Source: a virus
IMG/VR virus record: IMGVR_UViG_3300009124_000042
Coordinates: 1 to 36,364 of that record
Length of the DNA stretch: 36,364 nt
Strand: one strand, 5' to 3'
Shown: positions 29,606 to 35,880 of the stretch, piece by piece
How the letters are laid out: each line of letters begins with the position of its first letter
How positions within the stretch are numbered: position 1 is the stretch's first letter
The notes under the pieces: model-generated
Seen by the model: only the letters and a program-made list of their open reading frames with translations
Database searches by the model: none
Told to the model about the DNA's origin: nothing
Translations under genes and position numbers: made by a program

Positions 29606-30371
29606 GACAGCAGTAGTATTCTCCTGCGCTCACTCAGACCCCTCGACGGGAAATGAGCGTTTCGACTGGCTAGGGGAATTAATCTATGAGGTAAACCCTA
29701 CCTACATAATTGACTTAGGTGATGGTGCTGATATGCGCTCTCTTAACACCTTTGATACACGTTACCCAGAGGCTATCGTAAGTCAGAACTACGAACAGGA
29801 CATCAACTGCTACAATGAAGCAATGGATCGTCTACGGAAGAAACCTAGCGAAAGAAAGTATAAGCGCCCGTATTGGATTGGCTTTGAGGGGAACCATGAG
29901 AATAGAATCAAAAAGGCTATCGCACATGAACCAAGACTACAGGGAGACAAGTACGGGATTTCCTTCAGCCATCTTCAAACAGACCACTGGTTCGACGAAT
30001 ACCACGAATACACTAATAGCGCCCCCGCTATCGCTGACTATGATGGCGTTTCTTATGCTCACTTCTTTAGTAGTGGTAATTTTGGTTCAGCTATGTCTGG
30101 TTTACATCACGCTAATAGCTTACTCGCCAATCGTAATCACAGTTCTACTTGTGGGCATAGCCATAAACGTGATCTTAAGTTTAAAGATGGCGCACACCCT
30201 AATGGGATTATCGGTTTGGTTGCGGGTTGCTACAAAGGCTCAGAAGAAGCGTGGGCTGGACAAGCAAATAGAGATTGGTGGAAAGGTTGTGTAATTAAGA
30301 GAGAAATAAGGCAAGGGGTATATGAACCCGAATTTGTATCACTAGAAAGACTGAAAGGATTATACGGATGA
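29595..30371 (+). CDS. Calcineurin-like metallophosphoesterase
   Basis: I choose ATG 29595 (MTAKTAVVFSCAHSD) over a TTG 18 nt upstream; neither has a strong ribosome-binding site, and translation is probably coupled. The 258-aa product has the family's metal motifs in order: SCAHSD (about 10-15, a D/S-x-H variant), IIDLGDGAD (about 39-47), EGNHENR (about 96-102) and CGHSHKRD (about 183-190). Members hydrolyse phosphodiesters or phosphoesters. Phage versions have unknown substrates; DNA 3' ends or nucleotides are possible. A degenerate motif copy (CCCCTCGACGGGAAATG) encodes DPSTGNE near the start. Confidence 0.75.
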   Translation: MTAKTAVVFSCAHSDPSTGNERFDWLGELIYEVNPTYIIDLGDGADMRSLNTFDTRYPEAIVSQNYEQDINCYNEAMDRLRKKPSERKYKRPYWIGFEGNHENRIKKAIAHEPRLQGDKYGISFSHLQTDHWFDEYHEYTNSAPAIADYDGVSYAHFFSSGNFGSAMSGLHHANSLLANRNHSSTCGHSHKRDLKFKDGAHPNGIIGLVAGCYKGSEEAWAGQANRDWWKGCVIKREIRQGVYEPEFVSLERLKGLYG

Positions 30372-30703
30372 TTACAGCGAAAGATATGAAAGACATGATT
30401 GATATGTATTCTCAGTTTGTAGAAGACAAGATGATTACTAAAGGTCGGGAGCGTCTAATTGAGAATGCTCTTGGATTGACTGGCGAAGCTGGTGAGGTAT
30501 CAGAGAAGATTAAGAAACTATTTCGTGACAACAGGATTGATGATGATGCAGTCTTGAAAGAATTAGGTGACGTACTATTCTACACTGTAGCTCTCTCTAA
30601 CATCTTTGGTGGCAGCTTGATTAAGATTATTGAGTTGAACATGGAGAAGTTAAATGCCCGTGTAAAGAACGGTACACTACAAGGATCAGGTGACAACCGA
30701 TGA
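30368..30703 (+). CDS. mazG: MazG-like nucleotide pyrophosphohydrolase
   Basis: The 111-aa protein has the MazG helical metal-binding layout: LTGEAGEVSEKIKKLF (about 37-52, with the E-x2-E type acidic pairs) and LKELGDVLFYTVAL (about 64-77, E-x2-D). It hydrolyses NTPs or dNTPs, or may lower (p)ppGpp as proposed for other phages. It overlaps the previous stop (ATGA) and the next start. It sits with ThyX and NrdJ in nucleotide-pool control. Length fits single-domain phage MazG. Confidence 0.85.
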   Translation: MITAKDMKDMIDMYSQFVEDKMITKGRERLIENALGLTGEAGEVSEKIKKLFRDNRIDDDAVLKELGDVLFYTVALSNIFGGSLIKIIELNMEKLNARVKNGTLQGSGDNR

Positions 30704-30918
30704 GTAAGAAGACGACTGGTATGTCATGGTTCTGGAGATACATTAACTATCTTGCAACATGGCGAACCCACAGAATAGCAATTAAACAGCTTAACCAACT
30801 AACAGATAAAGAGTTAAATGACATAGGTATAGCTAGATCAGATATTGACCGTCTAGTTTGGTTAGAAGAAGATTTGACAATGCGAGCGAGAGGAAGAAAC
30901 ACTTATGACGATGAATAA
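30700..30918 (+). CDS. DUF1127 (YjiS-like) small protein
   Basis: The 72-aa product ends with a clear DUF1127 domain: AIKQLNQLTDKELNDIGIARSDIDRLVW (about 26-54), after an aromatic N-terminus (SWFWRYINYLATWRTHR). Bacterial DUF1127 proteins are short, Arg-rich and common in Alphaproteobacteria, where members act in RNA turnover, phosphate and stress responses. This copy is overlapped by mazG and nrdJ, so it is part of the nucleotide-metabolism segment. A role in remodelling host regulation is inference. Confidence 0.8.
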   Translation: MSKKTTGMSWFWRYINYLATWRTHRIAIKQLNQLTDKELNDIGIARSDIDRLVWLEEDLTMRARGRNTYDDE

Positions 30919-32809
30919 TTACCTACCAACAGACTACCAGACTTTTATTGCTAAGTCTCGCTATGCTAAGTACATCGACGGTCAAGGCCGTGAGGATTGG
31001 GGCGACACAGTAGAACGCTACATGGATAATGTGGTACGTCCTAAAGCTGGTAACGATTCTTATGTCAACCAACTACGGGATGCCATCTTAAACCTAGAAG
31101 TTATGCCCTCTATGCGAGCTATGATGACTGCTGGCCCAGCACTGGCCCGTGACAATACTGCTGGGTACAACTGTAGCTACTTACCAGTAGATGACCCTAA
31201 GTCCTTTGATGAAGCTATGTTTATTTTGTTGTGTGGTACAGGTGTAGGCTTCTCAGTAGAGCGTCAGTTCATCCAGAAGTTACCAGAGGTTCCTGAGCTA
31301 TTTGAAAGCGACACAGTGATTGTAGTTAAAGATAGTAAAGAGGGTTGGGCTAAAGCCTTTAGGCAAGTCCTTGCGCTTCTCTGGGCTGGTGAGATCCCTA
31401 AGTGGGATGTATCTCGTGTACGCCCTGCTGGTGCTAGACTTAAGACCTTTGGTGGTAGAGCATCTGGACCTGCACCTCTAGTTGAGTTATTTAACTTTGC
31501 AGTTACTACATTCAAGGCTGCACAAGGACGTAAGCTATCCTCTATTGAGTGCCATGACCTTATGTGTTTTATCGGTCAGATTGTTGTAGTTGGTGGTGTT
31601 CGTCGTTCAGCTATGATTAGCTTATCTAACCTGTCAGATGATCGTATGCGTTACGCTAAGTCTGGACAATGGTTTGAAACTGCTGCTCATCGTGGATTAG
31701 CTAACAACTCAGTAAGCTACACAGAAAAACCTGACATGGAAACATTTCTACGGGAGTGGCAAGCCCTAGTGGAAAGTAAATCAGGTGAACGTGGTGTCTT
31801 TAATCGTCAGGCAAGTAAGGTACAGGCAGCTAAGAATGGACGTAGAGATCCTAACTATGAGTTCGGTACTAACCCCTGTAGCGAAATTATCTTACGACCA
31901 AATCAGTTCTGTAATCTGACAGAGGTTGTGATAAGGGCTACAGACACTGTAGATGACTTAGAGCGTAAGGTACGTCTAGCTACAATACTAGGCACTATCC
32001 AATCTACTTATACCAAGTTTCCATACTTGCGTAAGATATGGCAGAAGAACACAGAAGAGGAGAGATTACTAGGTGTATCCCTAACGGGCATCATGGACAA
32101 CCGATTAACTACCAGTCAAAATGCTGGTCTTGAGAAAACCCTGGAAAGGTTAAAAAATGTTGCAATATCTACGAATGCTGAGTGGGCTGAACGCCTTAAC
32201 ATCCCTGTTGCTACTGCTATCAGTTGCGTTAAACCAAGTGGTACTGTCTCCCAACTTGTTGATTCTGCTAGTGGCATTCATGCTCGTCACAGCCCTTACT
32301 ATGTTCGTACTGTGCGTGGAGATAACAAAGACCCGCTGACTAGGTTTATGATTGATCACGGAATACCTAATGAGCCAGAGGAGTATAATCCAGAGCAAAC
32401 TACAGTCTTTAGCTTCCCTATCAAGTCACCAAAAGGAGCAGTCACTAGAAACGATATGACAGCCGTAGAGCAGCTAGAGATGTGGTTGACATATCAACGC
32501 TTCTGGTGTGAGCATAAGCCCTCAGTGACGATCTCAGTGCGTAATGAGGAATGGTTAGAGGTAGGTGCCTTTGTCTACAAACACTTTGATGAAATGTCAG
32601 GGGTATCATTCTTACCTCACTCAGATCATAATTATGTACAACCACCTTATCAAGATTGTAGCAAAGAGGAGTATGAGGCGTTATTAGCTACAATGCCAGA
32701 ATCTATTGATTGGTCTAAACTCTCAGAATATGAGAATGAAGATAATACTGCTGGTAGTCAGACAATGGCTTGTAGTGGTGACACTTGTGAAATAGTAGAT
32801 TTAACATAG
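30905..32809 (+). CDS. nrdJ: Adenosylcobalamin-dependent ribonucleotide reductase (class II)
   Basis: The 634-aa enzyme reduces ribonucleotides to deoxyribonucleotides using B12. Class II features are MPSMRAMMTAGPALARDN (about 53-70), LCGTGVGFSVER (about 109-120), NPCSEIILRPNQFCNLTEV with the thiyl-radical Cys (about 322-342), CVKPSGTVSQL (about 440) and a C-terminal redox Cys pair CSGDTC (about 623-628). Size is like monomeric Lactobacillus-type enzymes (about 740) but shorter. It starts inside the DUF1127 end. The host must make or import cobalamin. A motif copy (CCCTAGTGGAAAG) lies at 31766. Confidence 0.92.
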   Translation: MTMNNYLPTDYQTFIAKSRYAKYIDGQGREDWGDTVERYMDNVVRPKAGNDSYVNQLRDAILNLEVMPSMRAMMTAGPALARDNTAGYNCSYLPVDDPKSFDEAMFILLCGTGVGFSVERQFIQKLPEVPELFESDTVIVVKDSKEGWAKAFRQVLALLWAGEIPKWDVSRVRPAGARLKTFGGRASGPAPLVELFNFAVTTFKAAQGRKLSSIECHDLMCFIGQIVVVGGVRRSAMISLSNLSDDRMRYAKSGQWFETAAHRGLANNSVSYTEKPDMETFLREWQALVESKSGERGVFNRQASKVQAAKNGRRDPNYEFGTNPCSEIILRPNQFCNLTEVVIRATDTVDDLERKVRLATILGTIQSTYTKFPYLRKIWQKNTEEERLLGVSLTGIMDNRLTTSQNAGLEKTLERLKNVAISTNAEWAERLNIPVATAISCVKPSGTVSQLVDSASGIHARHSPYYVRTVRGDNKDPLTRFMIDHGIPNEPEEYNPEQTTVFSFPIKSPKGAVTRNDMTAVEQLEMWLTYQRFWCEHKPSVTISVRNEEWLEVGAFVYKHFDEMSGVSFLPHSDHNYVQPPYQDCSKEEYEALLATMPESIDWSKLSEYENEDNTAGSQTMACSGDTCEIVDLT

Positions 32810-32818
32810 GAGACTATA

Positions 32819-33064
32819 ATGGCTAAGTGGGACTTAAGCAAGATGGAATCTGATAATGTAAACAGTCCACCACATTACGGACAAGGCACTATTGAGTGTA
32901 TCAAATACATTGAGGACTTCCTAAGCAAGGATGAGTTTGTAGGATACCTACGAGGGAATATAGCTAAGTACCTTCATAGGTGGCGCTACAAGAATGGCTT
33001 AGAGGATCTTAAGAAGGCTGACTGGTACTTATCTAAGCTCATACAGGTGGAGAGTAAGAAATGA
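32819..33064 (+). CDS. DUF3310 protein (putative nucleotide kinase type)
   Basis: The 81-aa product carries the DUF3310 pattern: NSPPHYGQGTIECIKYIEDF (about 14-33) followed by FVGYLRGNIAKYLHRWRYKN and LEDLKKADWYLSKLI. Databases name such proteins SaV-like or protein of unknown function/nucleotide kinase, with weak experimental support. AGGAG precedes the ATG. Its stop overlaps the next ORF (ATGA). Its place after nrdJ fits a nucleotide-metabolism role, which is not proven. Confidence 0.75.
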   Translation: MAKWDLSKMESDNVNSPPHYGQGTIECIKYIEDFLSKDEFVGYLRGNIAKYLHRWRYKNGLEDLKKADWYLSKLIQVESKK

Positions 33065-33222
33065 TAAGCCTAGATCAGTCAGTAGACTTAATACACTTAG
33101 GTATTACACTCTACTTGGTCTGGAAGGTACATAAACTACAACAAGAAGTAGACTATGCTTACTTTACACTAAGTAACCTACTAAAGTCTTTAACCAGTAC
33201 ATTTAAAGCAATGACACAATGA
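33061..33222 (+). CDS. 53-aa small membrane-associated peptide
   Basis: ATG 33061 overlaps the DUF3310 stop (ATGA). The peptide starts MISLDQSVDLIHLGITLYL, has a short hydrophobic stretch, then KVHKLQQEVDYAYFTLSN. It ends directly at the terminator. Gene order and coupling support it as the last gene of the plus-strand operon; function unknown. Confidence 0.5.
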   Translation: MISLDQSVDLIHLGITLYLVWKVHKLQQEVDYAYFTLSNLLKSLTSTFKAMTQ

Positions 33223-33265
33223 AAAAAGCCCCTGCGTCCAACTAAGGATACAGGGGCTTCTTTAT
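33222..33265. terminator. Bidirectional terminator between convergent blocks
   Basis: AAGCCCCTG (33226-33234) pairs with CAGGGGCTT (33251-33259), flanked by A-runs on the left and a T-rich stretch on the right. The stem has 9 perfect pairs with a 16-nt loop. It lies between the last plus-strand gene and the last minus-strand gene, so it can stop transcription from both sides. Confidence 0.85.
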
Positions 33266-33296
33266 TGTATACACCAGCTAAGGTGGTTTTTGTGAA

Positions 33297-33647
33297 TTAT
33301 TTAACGAAGAATTTAGATACCGATCTAATTCCTATGGATGCTGATACGATCCCACCAAGGGAATACTGATACCATATTGGCATAGTCTCAAGTGCTGCAA
33401 AACCAGCTTGTACTATAGCATTACCCCAATCACCACAGAAGGCTAGTATCAGGGGAATACTGAAGAGTAGGGTTATCCATTCATCTTTCCAACTATTCTG
33501 TGTAGCTTGTATTGCAGCTAGATCCCAGTCTATCTCACCTGTAAGTTGTTTCTTCTTAATCTCAGCCTCAGTTAGTTTGATCTGTGTCTTACTGTCGATT
33601 ACACTTGTAGCTAGACCAGCTACACTACTTAAGATTTGTCCTATCAT
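33297..33647 (-). CDS. Holin-like membrane protein
   Basis: The 116-aa product has a short amphipathic N-terminus, a charged helix (KTQIKLTEAEIKKKQL), and hydrophobic segments WITLLFSIPLILAFCGDW (about 57-74) and YSLGGIVSASIGIRSV near the C-terminus, ending KFFVK. Two or three membrane segments and position in the lysis region fit a holin, as in marine phage proteins of the 3TM type. Its start abuts the next upstream gene. Holin action is inferred. Confidence 0.6.
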   Translation of the reverse strand: MIGQILSSVAGLATSVIDSKTQIKLTEAEIKKKQLTGEIDWDLAAIQATQNSWKDEWITLLFSIPLILAFCGDWGNAIVQAGFAALETMPIWYQYSLGGIVSASIGIRSVSKFFVK

Positions 33648-33850
33648 TATTTCTTCTCCGAATTAAGCCATACAGCTATCGTACCAGTCATAGCACCACT
33701 AACGACACTGATCATAGCACTCTGCTGAGTACTTAAGTCATCCAAGCTAATGCCCCACTCTATAACACGTATATACATAAGGGTCATAACTACCATCATA
33801 AGTCTGGGTAGGATCTTCCACTCTAGGAATCTTTCCATAGTCACAGTCAT
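33647..33850 (-). CDS. Putative holin, two membrane segments
   Basis: The 67-aa product has two membrane segments: LMMVVMTLMYIRVIEWGIS (about 17-35) and MISVVSGAMTGTIAVWL (about 46-62), with a basic/charged N-terminus and NSEKK at the end. This resembles short class II-type holin candidates in marine phages (WKILPR-MM start). It lies between two other lysis-region genes. It would make the membrane lesion that releases or activates the endolysin. Which of the membrane proteins here is the true holin cannot be decided. Confidence 0.6.
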   Translation of the reverse strand: MTVTMERFLEWKILPRLMMVVMTLMYIRVIEWGISLDDLSTQQSAMISVVSGAMTGTIAVWLNSEKK

Positions 33851-33851
33851 A

Positions 33852-34145
33852 TTAAACCTCTACGTCTAGTATCTTACCTACTTCTATAGGTGCTACAATT
33901 CTACCATTTGGACTGTAGGCTATCTCAGCCATGCTTCTCTGTCTATTTAAGAGTTCTTCAGCCTTCTCTTGCCAGTACTTATCAAGTCTTATGGTAACTT
34001 CACTACGTGTAGCTGGCTCCACAACCCTTGGCTTGTCAGTGCTAGTCTTAGCTGGGGGAGTAGGTGCTGTAGTCACAGTCGTAGCTGTAAACTCAGGGAT
34101 CTGATACATCTGGAATGGAAAAGTACCTTTAGCTTCTAAACCCAT
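33852..34145 (-). CDS. 97-aa protein of unknown function in lysis region
   Basis: The product starts MGLEAKGTFPFQMYQIPEF, has a Thr/Pro-rich low-complexity part (TTAPTPPAKTSTDKP), then a charged helical end (LDKYWQEKAEELLNRQRSMAE). It has no membrane segment. I do not recognise a function; the layout of Pro-rich linker and C-terminal domain occurs in some marine phage proteins near lysis genes. Its start abuts the neighbour's stop. Confidence 0.5.
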   Translation of the reverse strand: MGLEAKGTFPFQMYQIPEFTATTVTTAPTPPAKTSTDKPRVVEPATRSEVTIRLDKYWQEKAEELLNRQRSMAEIAYSPNGRIVAPIEVGKILDVEV

Positions 34146-34588
34146 TATAACATTCCCTTTGATGACATTATTATAAGTACAGCTATACCTGTTATAATAG
34201 ACAACACAGTTACTGTACCCCCAATGACAACTATCTTCTCTACCATCTCCTGCTTACGGAGCCTATTAGCAGCTTCTCTCTCTTTACGTTCTCTACGTGT
34301 CCTAGCTCTGATTTCCTGTAGCTCACCCCAAGCGGAGTAACCTCTGGTAGCTATCACAATGGCTCTGAGTTCTTCTTCAGCATCCTTAGCCTTCTGTAGT
34401 TTAACGAAGGTTTCCATACTGTTTTCATCATCACCTGAGAAGAGACTGTTCTTCTTTTTATTGTGGTTGTTCCTTAGTTCATCGACACCATCAAAGAACT
34501 CACCAATCTGTTTAGTAACTGAGACAAGCTCTTTACCCGCACTGACAGCAGTCTTGACCGCAGCCAAAGCTGTAAATGGATCTACCAT
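34145..34588 (-). CDS. Tail-anchored coiled-coil protein, possible lysis accessory
   Basis: The 147-aa product begins MVDPFTALAAVKTAVSAGKE, continues with charged coiled-coil-like helices (about 25-118), and ends with a membrane segment (IVVIGGTVTVLSIITGIAVL) followed by IIMSSKGML. Similar proteins are common in marine phages near lysis genes. A spanin or holin-partner role is possible. Its ribosome-binding site AGGGG is the complement of the CCCCT of a dispersed-motif copy directly upstream. Confidence 0.55.
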   Translation of the reverse strand: MVDPFTALAAVKTAVSAGKELVSVTKQIGEFFDGVDELRNNHNKKKNSLFSGDDENSMETFVKLQKAKDAEEELRAIVIATRGYSAWGELQEIRARTRRERKEREAANRLRKQEMVEKIVVIGGTVTVLSIITGIAVLIIMSSKGML

Positions 34589-34596
34589 AATGCACC

Positions 34597-34634
34597 CCTA
34601 CAGTGGAAATTAAAACTACCCCCTACAGTGGAAA
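34597..34634 (+). repeat. Tandem pair of dispersed-motif copies between late genes
   Basis: CCCCTACAGTGGAAATTA occurs twice, 25 bp apart (CAGTGGAAA at 34601-34609 and 34626-34634), and fills nearly the whole 46-bp gap between two minus-strand genes. The motif points along the plus strand, opposite to transcription here. On the minus strand its CCCCT becomes AGGGG, the likely ribosome-binding site of the next gene. Confidence 0.75.
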
Positions 34635-34904
34635 TTAGTCTTCATTAGCCATTTTTTCTACTGACTGTCGGATTGCTTTAATGTTTTCATCTATACGGGC
34701 CATAGATACTGCTTGTCTTTGTGTAGCATCTTCTACGATAGCCATCCTAGACTGTAGACGCATGATTTCTTCACCATTACGTTCAATGTCTGACATCATC
34801 ATAGAGACAGTCCACACTATAGCTGCTGCTTGAGCTATAAGACCAAAGATAAGGGTTATAGGTACACTTCTGGAGAGGTGCCAATTATCTTCATCTTTGG
34901 TCAT
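34635..34904 (-). CDS. N-terminally anchored coiled-coil protein (i-spanin-like candidate)
   Basis: The 89-aa product has a charged start (MTKDEDNWHLSRSVP), one membrane segment (ITLIFGLIAQAAAIVWTVSM, about 17-36) and a long coiled-coil-like periplasmic helix (EEIMRLQSRMAIVEDATQRQ to IRQSVEK). This type II membrane layout fits an inner-membrane spanin or a holin-associated protein. It overlaps the endolysin gene by 4 bp. The call is from topology and neighbours only. Confidence 0.55.
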   Translation of the reverse strand: MTKDEDNWHLSRSVPITLIFGLIAQAAAIVWTVSMMMSDIERNGEEIMRLQSRMAIVEDATQRQAVSMARIDENIKAIRQSVEKMANED

Positions 34905-35281
34905 GCTGGGTAGACTTTACGATCAAGTTCAAAGTGAGGGGCATCATAGAAGCTCTTCCAGTCACCACCCCATACGATGGAAATGTCAAGCTCTTCTGCT
35001 GCATCCTTCATGGCTTTAGCCATAGTTTCAAACCTATCTAAATCTTCCCAGTCTACAGGCCAAGGAACCATGTCCACAGCATGACCTGTAATGTGTCTTG
35101 AGTTAAGGGTAGTTGACTTACCCTCTTTGAGTAACTGTCTTTGACGATCAATATGACGTATGCCTTCGATAACTGTGAAGTCTACCTCAGTGATCTCTAT
35201 TGCCTTCTTAACTACAGCTTGCATATCAGGGTGAACGCCTGACAAGTTCTGTAAGCTACGTGTTCCTAGTTTATATCCCAT
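34901..35281 (-). CDS. Endolysin, M15-type L-alanyl-D-glutamate peptidase
   Basis: The 126-aa enzyme has the M15 zinc-peptidase motifs: SRHITGHAVD (H63 and D70 as zinc ligands) and DAPHFEL (D113 as base and H116 as third ligand), with a preceding EGIRHIDRQRQL block. It would cut peptidoglycan cross-peptides to lyse the cell. No signal peptide or SAR helix is seen, so it needs a holin. A motif copy (CCCCATACGATGGAAATG, 34967-34984) lies inside the gene on the opposite strand. Confidence 0.88.
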   Translation of the reverse strand: MGYKLGTRSLQNLSGVHPDMQAVVKKAIEITEVDFTVIEGIRHIDRQRQLLKEGKSTTLNSRHITGHAVDMVPWPVDWEDLDRFETMAKAMKDAAEELDISIVWGGDWKSFYDAPHFELDRKVYPA

Positions 35282-35299
35282 TGTCAGGCATCCCTTTAA

Positions 35300-35539
35300 T
35301 TAAGCTGCTTGTTGTTGCTGTTCTTGCTGTGGCTCTGGATCTGGCTTAAGAGTTTCCTTAAGAGCATTCATAAATGCCCCACGACCCACATTAAGCTGAT
35401 CTAAGTTAAACTTAGTGCTACCGATCTTACGATCTAAATCCATAACGTGGTTAATCAGAACCTTCTGTTCATCTGTAAAGTCTTCCACGTTGTATTCTAC
35501 TTCATCAATCATAATGGTTTGTGTTTGTTTCTCGCCCAT
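35300..35539 (-). CDS. Small DUF6447-like protein
   Basis: The 79-aa product reads TIMIDEVEYNVEDFTDEQKV at its start, then a helical VMDLDRKIGSTKFNLDQLNVG, and ends in a Gln-rich tail (PEPQQEQQQQAA). This matches the pattern of short DUF6447-type proteins found near fibre and lysis genes. It has no membrane segment. Function is unknown; a fibre-assembly or tail-associated role has been suggested only by position. Confidence 0.6.
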   Translation of the reverse strand: MGEKQTQTIMIDEVEYNVEDFTDEQKVLINHVMDLDRKIGSTKFNLDQLNVGRGAFMNALKETLKPDPEPQQEQQQQAA

Positions 35540-35563
35540 TACGTTTCTCCTTCTAGGTTATGT

Positions 35564-35869
35564 CTACCACGGTACTCCGCTTGCAGACGTTGGATTAGCT
35601 ATCGCATCAATCTTAGCAGCAATAGCAGCTTCAGTATCATCCTTTGATACATGACCCCAGACCCAGCCTTGAGCTTGAGCCTCAGTAATATCGTCATAAG
35701 GTGTGAAGTCAGGCGCAGAGGCATCGTAGGTTAAACCACAAGTGCCATAGTTAGATGCGCTGTTGCCATCTTCATCAACACCTGTGCATCTCCAATGTGC
35801 AATGTATACGCCACCATCTGATGTGTGACGCTCAAGTGTTGGAATTGTCCACGTGTAAGTTATTGCCAT
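35564..35869 (-). CDS. Small conserved marine-phage protein (DUF7936-like)
   Basis: The 101-aa product starts MAITYTWTIPTLERHTSDGG, then VYIAHWRCTGVDEDGN and YDDITEAQAQGWVWGHVSKD, and ends GVPW. The same pattern is widespread in marine myo- and siphoviruses next to fibre genes. It looks like a beta-sandwich domain with a helical C-terminus. Likely a virion or fibre-associated protein; the function is not known. Confidence 0.65.
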   Translation of the reverse strand: MAITYTWTIPTLERHTSDGGVYIAHWRCTGVDEDGNSASNYGTCGLTYDASAPDFTPYDDITEAQAQGWVWGHVSKDDTEAAIAAKIDAIANPTSASGVPW

Positions 35870-35880
35870 AGTGTTTCTCC

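Larger units (their letters stand above)
15422..34984 (+). repeat. Dispersed CCCC-N2-CAGTGGAAAT repeat family
   Basis: About 20 copies lie in the early region and lysis block, all on the plus strand. Exact CAGTGGAAA is at 15430, 18162, 18189, 18216, 18358, 23440, 26127, 26713, 34601 and 34626. The CGATGGAAA form is at 18143, 18401, 20475, 21820, 22426 and 34975. Weaker forms are near 19717, 20706, 21057, 25795, 29640 and 31766. Most have CCC or CCCC 2-3 nt upstream. I saw no reverse-strand copy, and none with the C-run in 1-15400. Confidence 0.75.
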
